Shown here: positions 8,788 to 15,487 of the stretch, one piece after another
Position numbering within the stretch: position 1 is the stretch's first letter
Layout: each line of letters starts with the position of its first letter
Assembly: GCF_947623445.1 (NCBI RefSeq)
Contig: NC_135248.1
Location: 11,045,820-11,109,819, forward strand
Source: Clavelina lepadiformis
Lineage: Eukaryota > Chordata > Ascidiacea > Aplousobranchia > Clavelinidae
Length of the DNA stretch: 64,000 nucleotides
Direction: 5' to 3'
The notes under the pieces: model-generated
Seen by the model: the letters and a program-made list of their open reading frames with translations, nothing else
Database searches by the model: none
What the model was told of the DNA's origin: nothing
Translations under genes and position numbers: made by a program

Positions 8788-8859
8788 CTCCCCGTCGGGG
8801 AATCGAACCCCGGTCTCCCGCGTGACAGGCGGGGATACTCACCACTATACTAACGAGGA
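8788..8859 (-). tRNA. tRNA-Asp copy 51, exact consensus
   Basis: Exact match. The downstream spacer reads TTTGTTTTTAGAG, giving a T5 run. Confidence 0.95.
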
Positions 8860-8957
8860 CCTCGACTACATTCAAATAAACCCAAAGTTTTAACGACATT
8901 TTTTTATTTTTTCAGCATATACAATTTGTGTTAGTCTTAAAACAAATAAATATATCA

Positions 8958-9028
8958 CTGCCCGTCGGGAATCGATCCCCGGTCTCCCGCGTGACAGGCG
9001 GGGATACTCACCACTATACTAACGAGGA
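8958..9028 (-). pseudogene. tRNA-Asp copy 52 with one-base loss
   Basis: G70C, a one-base loss in the T stem and T53A. Same allele type as the copy at 11480. Confidence 0.65.
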
Positions 9029-9127
9029 CCTCGACTACATTGAAATAAACCCAAATTATGAAGGACATTTTTACAATATTTCTAGTATGGACACGTTGCC
9101 TTGATCCTAAAACAAAAAAGTATATTA

Positions 9128-9199
9128 GTCTCCGTCGGGGAATCGAACCCTTGTCTCCCGCGTGACAGGCGGGGATACTCACCACTATACTAACGAGGA
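9128..9199 (-). pseudogene. diverged tRNA-Asp copy 53
   Basis: Changes at 48, 49, 69 and 72. The acceptor 3' strand resembles the copy at 10636. Confidence 0.6.
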
Positions 9200-9288
9200 C
9201 CTCAAATATTACGAATTAAATCCAAAGTTTGAAGGACATTATTTTTATTTTCCCAGTATGGACACTTTGAAAACAAAGAAATACATCA

Positions 9289-9360
9289 CTCCCCGTCGGG
9301 GAATCGAACCCCGGTCTCCCGCGTGACAGGCGGGGATACTCACCACTATACTAACGAGGA
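9289..9360 (-). tRNA. tRNA-Asp copy 54, exact consensus
   Basis: Exact match, with the short 89-base spacer class downstream (TTTGTTTTCAAAG). Confidence 0.95.
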
Positions 9361-9449
9361 CCTCGAATATTTCGAATTAAATCCAAAGTTTGAAGGACAT
9401 TATTTTTATTTTCCCAGTATGGACACTTTGAAAACAAAGAAATACATCA

Positions 9450-9521
9450 CTCCTCGTCGGGGAATCGAACCCCGGTCTCCCGCGTGACAGGCGGGGATAC
9501 TCACCACTATACTAACGAGAA
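9450..9521 (-). tRNA. tRNA-Asp copy 55
   Basis: Changes at 2 and 68 (the latter strengthens a pair). Starts the block copied from 5025, offset 4425. Confidence 0.78.
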
Positions 9522-9620
9522 CCTCGACTACGTTGAAATGAAACCAAAAATTGAAGGACATTTTTACAATGTTTCTAGTATAGACACGTTGTGTTGTTCC
9601 TGAAACAAAGAAATATATCA

Positions 9621-9691
9621 CTTCCCGTCGGGGATCGAACTCCGGTCTCCCGCGTGACAGGCGGGGATACTCACCACTATACTAACGAGGA
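9621..9691 (-). pseudogene. tRNA-Asp copy 56 with one-base loss
   Basis: Same loss as copy 31, with changes at 51 and 70. Confidence 0.65.
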
Positions 9692-9790
9692 CCTCGACTA
9701 CTTTGAAATAAACCCAAACTTTGAATGACATTTTTTTTATATTTTCAGCATGGACACTTTGTGTTAGTCTTAAAACAAATAAATATATCA

Positions 9791-9862
9791 CTCCCCGTCG
9801 GGGAATCGAACCCCGGTCTCCCGCGTGACAGGCGGGGATACTCACCACTATACTAACGAGGA
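9791..9862 (-). tRNA. tRNA-Asp copy 57, exact consensus
   Basis: Exact match; counterpart of the exact copy at 5366. Confidence 0.95.
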
Positions 9863-9961
9863 CCTCGAATACTTTGAAATAAACCCAAAATTTGAAGGAC
9901 ATATTTACAATGTTTCTAGTATGGACACGTTGCCTTGATCCTAAAACAAAGAAATATATTA

Positions 9962-10033
9962 CTCCCCGTCGAGGAATCGAACCCCGGTCTCCCACGTGAC
10001 AGGCGGGGATACTCACCACTATACTAACGAGGA
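9962..10033 (-). tRNA. tRNA-Asp copy 58
   Basis: Changes at 40 (wobble) and 62, as in copy 33. Confidence 0.8.
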
Positions 10034-10132
10034 CCTCGACTATTTCGAAATTAATCCAAAGTTTGAAGGACATTATTTTTTTATTTGCTGTATGGACACT
10101 TTGTGTTACTTTTAAAACAAAGAAAGACATCA

Positions 10133-10204
10133 CTCCCCGTCGGGGAATCGAACCCCGGTCTCCCGCGTGACAGGCGGGGATACTCACCACTATACTAACG
10201 AGGA
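10133..10204 (-). tRNA. tRNA-Asp copy 59, exact consensus
   Basis: Exact match; T4 downstream in TTTGTTTTAAA. Confidence 0.95.
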
Positions 10205-10293
10205 CCTCGAATATTTCGAATTAAATCCAAAGTTTCAAGGACATTATTTTTTTTTTCCCAGTATGGACACTTTGAAAACAAAGAAATACATTA

Positions 10294-10365
10294 CTCCCCG
10301 TGGGAGAATCGAACCCCGGTCTGCCGCGTGACAGACGGGGATACTCACCACTATACTAACGAGGA
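10294..10365 (-). pseudogene. diverged tRNA-Asp copy 60
   Basis: Changes at 31, 43, 61 and 64, hitting both the anticodon stem and T stem. Confidence 0.6.
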
Positions 10366-10464
10366 CCTCGAATATTTCGAATTAAATCCAAATTTTGAAT
10401 GACATTTTTTTTATTTTTCCGGCATGGACACTTTGTGTTACTCTAAAAACAAATAAATATATCA

Positions 10465-10536
10465 CTACCCGTCGGAGAATCGAACCCCGGTCTCCCGCGT
10501 GACAGGCGGGGATACTCACCACTATACTAACGAGGA
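10465..10536 (-). tRNA. tRNA-Asp copy 61
   Basis: Changes at 61 and 70. Confidence 0.72.
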
Positions 10537-10635
10537 CCTCGACTACATTGAAATAAAACCAAATTATGAAGGACATTTTTACAATATTTCTAGTATGGAC
10601 ACGTTGCCTTGATCCTAAAACAAAAAAGTATATTA

Positions 10636-10707
10636 GTCTCCGTCGGGGAATCGAACCCCGGTCTCCCGCGTGACAGGCGGGGATACTCACCACTATACTA
10701 ACAAGGA
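10636..10707 (-). tRNA. tRNA-Asp copy 62
   Basis: Changes at 5, 69 and 72; the discriminator is altered. Confidence 0.62.
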
Positions 10708-10796
10708 CCTCGAATATTTCGAATTAAATCCAAAGTTTCAAGGACATTATTTTTATTTTCCCAGTATGGACACTTTGAAAACAAAGAAATACATCA

Positions 10797-10868
10797 CTCC
10801 CCGTGGGGGAATCGAACCCCGGTCTTCCGCGTGACAGACGGGGATACTCACCACTATACTAACGAGGA
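10797..10868 (-). tRNA. tRNA-Asp copy 63
   Basis: Changes at 31, 43 and 64, shared in part with copies 35 and 60. Confidence 0.62.
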
Positions 10869-10967
10869 CCTCGAATACTTTGAAATAAACCCAAATTTTG
10901 AAAGAAATATTTACAATTTTCCTAGTATGGACACGTTGCCTTGATCCTAAAACAAAGAAATATATTA

Positions 10968-11039
10968 CTCCCCGTCGGGGAATCGAACCCCGGTCTCCCG
11001 CGTGACAGGCGGGGATACTCACCACTATACTAACGAGGA
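10968..11039 (-). tRNA. tRNA-Asp copy 64, exact consensus
   Basis: Exact match; T4 downstream in TTTGTTTTAGG. Confidence 0.95.
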
Positions 11040-11138
11040 CCTCGACTACGTTGAAATGAACCCAAAATTTGAAGAACATTTTTACAATATTTCTAGTATA
11101 GACACGTTGTGTTGTACCTGAAACAACGAAATATATAA

Positions 11139-11210
11139 CTTCCTGTCGGGGAATCGAACCCCGGTCTCCCACGTGACAGGCGGGGATACTCACCACTATA
11201 CTAACGAGGA
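11139..11210 (-). tRNA. tRNA-Asp copy 65
   Basis: Changes at 40 (wobble), 67 and 70. Confidence 0.65.
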
Positions 11211-11309
11211 CCTCGAATATTTCGAATTAAATCCAAACTTTCAATGACATTTTTTTTATTTTTCCGGCATGGACACTTTGTGTTACTCTAAAAACAGATA
11301 AATATATCA

Positions 11310-11381
11310 CTCCCCGTCGGGGAATCGAACCCCGGTCTCCCGCGTGACAGGCGGGGATACTTACCACTATACTAACGAGGA
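11310..11381 (-). tRNA. tRNA-Asp copy 66
   Basis: One change, at position 20 at the end of the A box. Confidence 0.83.
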
Positions 11382-11479
11382 CCTCGACTACTTTCAAATA
11401 AACTCAAAGTTTTAACGACATTTTTTTATTTTTTCAGCATAGACAATTTGTGTTAGTCTTAAAACAAATAAATATATCA

Positions 11480-11550
11480 CTGCCCGTCGGGAATCGATCC
11501 CCGGTCTCCCGCGTGACAGGCGGGGATACTCACCACTATACTAACGAGGA
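11480..11550 (-). pseudogene. tRNA-Asp copy 67 with one-base loss
   Basis: G70C, T53A and a T-stem base loss, as in copy 52. Confidence 0.65.
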
Positions 11551-11649
11551 CCTCGACTACATTGAAATAAACCCAAATTATGAAGGACATTTTTACAATA
11601 TTTCTAGTATGGACACGTTGCCTTGATCCTAAAACAAAAAAGTATATTA

Positions 11650-11721
11650 CTCCCCGTCGGGGAATCGAACCCCGGTCTCCCGCGTGACAGGCGGGGATAC
11701 TCACCACTATACTAACGAAGA
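11650..11721 (-). tRNA. tRNA-Asp copy 68
   Basis: One change, C3T (wobble). Confidence 0.87.
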
Positions 11722-11820
11722 CCTCGACTACTTTGAAATAAACCCAAACTTTGAAGGACATTTTTTTTATATTTTCAGCATGGACGCTTTGTGTTAGTCT
11801 TAAAACAAATAAATATATCA

Positions 11821-11892
11821 CTCCCCGTCGGGGAATCGAACCCCGGTCTCCCGCGTGACAGGCGGGGATACTCACCACTATACTAACGAGTA
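11821..11892 (-). tRNA. tRNA-Asp copy 69
   Basis: One change, C2A, an acceptor mismatch. Confidence 0.8.
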
Positions 11893-11992
11893 CCTCGAAT
11901 ATTTCGAATTAAACATAAAGTTTGAACCACATTGTTTTTTATTTTTCCGGCATGGACACTTTGTGTTACTCTTGAAACCAATAAATATATCA

Positions 11993-12064
11993 CTGCCCGT
12001 CGGGGAATCGAACCCCGGTCTCCCGCGTGACAGGCGGGGATACTCACCACTATACTAACGAGGA
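11993..12064 (-). tRNA. tRNA-Asp copy 70
   Basis: One change, G70C, an acceptor mismatch. Confidence 0.8.
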
Positions 12065-12163
12065 CCTCGACTACATTGAAATAAACCCAAGTTATGAAGG
12101 ACATTTTTACAATGTTTCTAGTATGGACACGTTGCCTTGATCCTAAAACAAAAAAGTATATTA

Positions 12164-12419
12164 CTCCCCGTCGAGGAATCGAACCCCGGTCCCCCGCGTG
12201 ACAGGCGGGGATACTCACCACCATTGTTTTTTTTAAGGTGTTTTGGGGGACCGAAACGGTCCATCAAATTTCTCCAGCGGTTTCCCAAATTTGGACTTGC
12301 AACTTACTACTACTATTTTTTGGTATTTAAATGAAACACTTACGGTCTCTTAATACTACTTAGCGGTCACCCAAACCAAACCTTAAAAAAAAACCTGCTC
12401 ACCACTATACTAACGAGGA
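12164..12419 (-). pseudogene. tRNA-Asp copy 71, split by a MITE
   Basis: The tRNA is interrupted in its D arm. Removing the 176-base insert and one copy of the 8-base duplication CTCACCAC leaves exactly 72 tRNA bases. The remaining gene has changes at 44 and 62. The insertion separates the A box from the B box by about 180 extra bases. Confidence 0.9.
12222..12397. mobile_element. hAT-type MITE inside a tRNA gene
   Basis: A 176-base element with imperfect terminal inverted repeats (left CATTGTTTTTTTTAAGG, right complement CAGGTTTTTTTTTAAGG, both followed a little further in by GACCG). It is flanked by a perfect 8-base target duplication CTCACCAC (12214-12221 and 12398-12405). Eight-base duplications and CA..TG ends fit the hAT superfamily. 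No coding capacity, so it must have moved in trans. Confidence 0.85.
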
Positions 12420-12518
12420 CCTCGACTACTTTGAAACAAACCCCAACTTTGAAGGACATTTTTTTTATTTTTCCAGCATGGAAACTTTGTGTTACTCTTA
12501 AAACAAATAAATATACCA

Positions 12519-12590
12519 CTCTCCGTCGGGGAATCGAACCCCGGTCTCCCGCGTGACAGGCGGGGATACTCACCACTATATTAACGATGA
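12519..12590 (-). tRNA. tRNA-Asp copy 72
   Basis: Changes at 3, 10 (A box) and 69. Confidence 0.62.
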
Positions 12591-12689
12591 CCTTGACTAC
12601 GTTGAAATGAACCCAAAATTTGAAGGACATTTTTACAATATTTCTAGTATAGACACGTTGTGTTGTCCCTGAAACAAAGAAATATATCA

Positions 12690-12761
12690 CTTCCCGTCGG
12701 GGAATCGATCCCCGGTCTCCCACGTGACAGGCGGGGATACTCACCACTATACTAACGAGGA
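12690..12761 (-). tRNA. tRNA-Asp copy 73
   Basis: Changes at 40 (wobble), 53 (B box) and 70. Confidence 0.62.
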
Positions 12762-12861
12762 CCTCGACTATTTCGAATTAAACACAAAGTTTGAACCACA
12801 TTGTTTTTTATTTTTCCAGCATGGACACTTTGTGTTACTCTTGAAACCAATAAATATATCA

Positions 12862-12933
12862 CTGCCCGTCGGGGAATCGAACCCCGGTCTCCCGCGTGAC
12901 AGGCGGGGATACTCACCACTATACCAACGAGGA
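12862..12933 (-). tRNA. tRNA-Asp copy 74
   Basis: Changes at 9 and 70. Confidence 0.72.
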
Positions 12934-13032
12934 CCTCGACTACTTTGAAATAAACCCAAACTTTGAAGGACTTATTTACAATTTTTCTAGTATAAACATG
13001 TTGCCTTGATCCTAAAACAAAAATTCAAATCA

Positions 13033-13104
13033 CTCCCCGTCGGGGAATCGAACTCCGGTCTCCCACGTGACAGGCGGGGATACTCACCACTATACTAACG
13101 AGGA
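13033..13104 (-). tRNA. tRNA-Asp copy 75
   Basis: Changes at 40 (wobble) and 51. Confidence 0.75.
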
Positions 13105-13203
13105 CCTCGACTACTTTGAAATAAACCCAAATTATGAAGGAAATTTTTACAATGTTTCTAGTATGGACACGTTGCCTTGATCCTAAAACAAAAAAGTATA
13201 TTA

Positions 13204-13275
13204 CTCCCCGTCGGGGAATCGAACCCCGATCTCCCGCGTGACAGGCGGGGATACTCACCACTATACTAACGAGGA
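13204..13275 (-). tRNA. tRNA-Asp copy 76
   Basis: One change, C47T, near the variable region. Confidence 0.85.
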
Positions 13276-13374
13276 CCTCGACTACTTTGAAATAAACATA
13301 AACTTTGAAGGACATATTTACAATGTTTCTAGTATGGACACGTTGCCTTGATCCTAAAACAAAGAAATATATTA

Positions 13375-13446
13375 CTCCCCGTCGGGGAATCGAACCACGA
13401 TCTCCCGCGTGACAGGCGGGGATACTCACCACTATACTAACGAGGA
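13375..13446 (-). tRNA. tRNA-Asp copy 77
   Basis: Changes at 47 and 50. Confidence 0.75.
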
Positions 13447-13544
13447 TATCGACTACTTTAAAATAAATCCAAAGTTTCAAGAACATTTTTTTATTTTCCC
13501 AGTACTGACACTTTGTGTTACTTTTAAAACAAAGAAATATATCA

Positions 13545-13616
13545 CTCCTGGTCAGGGAATCGAACCCCGGTCTCCCGCGTGACAGGCGGGGATACTCACC
13601 ACTATACTAACGAGGA
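13545..13616 (-). tRNA. tRNA-Asp copy 78
   Basis: Changes at 63, 67 and 68. Confidence 0.65.
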
Positions 13617-13715
13617 CCTCGACTACTTTGAAATAAACCCAAACTTTGAAGGACTTATTTACAATTTTTCTAGTATAAACATGTTGCCTTGATCCTAAAA
13701 CAAAAATATAAATCA

Positions 13716-13777
13716 CTCCCCGTCGGGGAATCGAACCCCGGTCTCCCGCGTGACAGGCAGGGATACTCACCACTATA
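13716..13777 (-). pseudogene. truncated tRNA-Asp copy 79
   Basis: The first ~11 gene bases (5' acceptor strand) are missing. The break runs straight into the interior of the neighbouring spacer, an internal deletion that shortens the local period. Confidence 0.85.
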
Positions 13778-13857
13778 AACCCAAATTATGAAGGAAATTT
13801 TTACAATGTTTCTAGTATGGACACGTTGCCTTGATCCTAAAACAGAAAAGTATATTA

Positions 13858-13929
13858 CTCCCCGTCGGGGAATCGAACCCCGATCTCCCGCGTGACAGGC
13901 GGGGATACTCACCACTATACTAACGAGGA
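13858..13929 (-). tRNA. tRNA-Asp copy 80
   Basis: One change, C47T, shared with copy 76. Confidence 0.85.
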
Positions 13930-14028
13930 CCTCGACTATTTCGAATTAAACCCAAAGTTTCAAGGACATTATTTTTATTTTTCCAGCATAGACACTTTGT
14001 GTTACTCTTAAAACAAATAAATATATCA

Positions 14029-14100
14029 CTCCTCGTCGGGGAATCGAACCCCGGTCTCCCGCGTGACAGGCGGGGATACTCACCACTATACTAACGAGGA
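14029..14100 (-). tRNA. tRNA-Asp copy 81
   Basis: One change, G68A, which improves the pair with T4. Confidence 0.9.
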
Positions 14101-14193
14101 CCTCGACTATTTTGAAATAAACACAAAGTTTGAAAGATATTTTTTTTCCAGCATGGACACTTTGTGTTACTCTTAAAACAAATAAATATGTCA

Positions 14194-14265
14194 CTCCTCG
14201 TCGGGGAATCGAACCCCGGTCTCCCGCGTGACAGGCGGGGATACTCACCACTATACTAACGAGGA
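14194..14265 (-). tRNA. tRNA-Asp copy 82
   Basis: Same G68A change as copy 81, preceded by a shortened spacer. Confidence 0.9.
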
Positions 14266-14364
14266 CCTCGACTACTTTGAAATAAACCCAAAATTTGAAG
14301 GACATATTTACAATATTTCTAGTATGGACACGTTGCCTTGATCCTAAAACAAAGAAATATATCA

Positions 14365-14436
14365 ATTCCCGTCGGGGAATCGAACCCCGGTCTCCCGCGT
14401 GACAGGCGGGGATACTCACCACTATACTAACGAGGA
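14365..14436 (-). tRNA. tRNA-Asp copy 83
   Basis: Changes at 70 and 72, as in copy 23. Confidence 0.68.
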
Positions 14437-14535
14437 CCTCGACTACTTTGAAATAAACCCAAATTATGAAGGACATTTTTACAATGTTTCTAGTATGGAC
14501 ACGTTGCCTTAATCCTAAAGAAAAGAAGTATATCA

Positions 14536-14607
14536 CTCCCCGTCGGGGAATCGAAACCTGGTCTCCCGCGTGACAGGCGGTGATACTCACCACTATACTA
14601 ACGAGAA
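14536..14607 (-). pseudogene. diverged tRNA-Asp copy 84
   Basis: Changes at 2, 27, 49 and 52, touching the acceptor, anticodon and T stems. Confidence 0.6.
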
Positions 14608-14706
14608 CCTCGACTACTTTGAAATAAACCCAAAATTTGAAGGATATTTTTACAATGTTTCTAGTATAAACACGTTGCTTTGATCCTAAAACAAAAATAT
14701 ATATCA

Positions 14707-14778
14707 CTCCCCGTCGGGGAATCGAACCCCGGTCTCCCGCGTGACAGGCGGGGATACTCACCACTATACTAACGAGGA
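14707..14778 (-). tRNA. tRNA-Asp copy 85, exact consensus
   Basis: Exact match, the last intact copy. The downstream spacer has TTTTTGTTTTAGG. Confidence 0.95.
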
Positions 14779-14872
14779 CCTCGACTACTTTGAAATAAAC
14801 ATAAAGTTTGAAGGATATTTTTTTTTCCAGCATGGACACTTTGTGTTACTGTTAAAACAAATAAATATATCA

Positions 14873-14933
14873 CTCCTCGTCGGGGAATCGAACCCCGGTC
14901 TCCCGCGTGATAGGCGGGGATACTCACCACTAT
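14873..14933 (-). pseudogene. truncated terminal tRNA-Asp copy 86
   Basis: The 5' acceptor strand is lost at the array boundary. G34A changes the anticodon to ATC (would still read Asp codons), and G68A is present. Confidence 0.85.
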
Positions 14934-15302
14934 TATTAACTTGTTCTTGTTTGTGCTCTTTATGGAATTTTCTTTGTTTTCTTCATTGTGAGTGTGGGCA
15001 GGTGAATGATGTCCAGTGATAGGGTTTCTATAATATTCCATACCTCTTCTGGGATTTAGTTGATTGTTCTTTTTCAGAGGAGGGGTTTCAGAGTTATTTT
15101 TGGCAGGACAGTTGATGTGGTTATGTCCTGGTTTGTTGCAGTACTGGCATGTTGCCAACTGTCCATGGTATTTGACTAGTAATTCTTCTCCAAGTATATT
15201 TAAATAGCTTGGTATTGGTCTTTGATCCAGTTCCCCCGGTCTACCGCGCGTGTTATTGCGAGTCTGGCGTGTTAACTTACTAGATCTTGTCTCCGCAGGC
15301 AA
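14934..15302 (-). mobile_element. retroelement fragment with CCHC zinc knuckle
   Basis: An open stretch of about 120 residues ends at the array boundary. It contains a C-x2-C-x4-H-x4-C zinc knuckle (CQYCNKPGHNHINC) preceded by a segment of the type IPSYLNILGEELLVKYHGQ. This resembles nucleic-acid-binding domains of LINE ORF1 or Gag-like proteins. It is a fragment with no reverse transcriptase nearby; family and age cannot be fixed from this piece. Confidence 0.5.
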
Positions 15303-15487
15303 ACAAGCATTTTACATCGGTCGTATTTGCGTGACAAAATGTACAACGAATGAAAGAATTCTAAGTTTTAATAAAGAAATTAACAATGCATAGAAAAACA
15401 ATTGCACTTGATTGGAAATGTACACTATTGTGAACCGATCAGAAACTAACAAGTTCACAAACATACGGCTAAAGTAGAAAGGTATAG

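Larger units (their letters stand above)
1..14933. repeat. tRNA-Asp(GTC) tandem satellite array
   Basis: About 86 copies of a 72-base tRNA-Asp gene stand in tandem, separated by related spacers of about 99 or 89 bases, giving 171- or 161-base periods. Seventeen copies are on plus and the rest on minus, in five runs. The consensus gene has a 7-base-pair acceptor stem, A box, anticodon GTC at gene positions 34-36 and B box GGTTCGATTCC. Twelve copies match it exactly; most others have one to four changes. Spacers fall into at least three classes that differ mainly downstream of the tRNA, while the 5' flank ending AGTAGTCGAGG is shared by most. The left end lies outside the window; the right end is truncated against unrelated sequence. 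Confidence 0.97.

Noticed and set aside
34-14839. Many long open frames across the array encoding repeats of VSIPACHAGDRGSIPRRG
   Set aside because: They are translations of the tRNA-Asp genes and spacers. Unit lengths of 171 bases are multiples of three, so frames stay open by arithmetic, not because a repeat protein is encoded.
1-14933. CRISPR-like array (regular repeats and spacers)
   Set aside because: The 72-base repeats are tRNA genes, the spacers are mutually related, and the surrounding genes are animal genes with introns.
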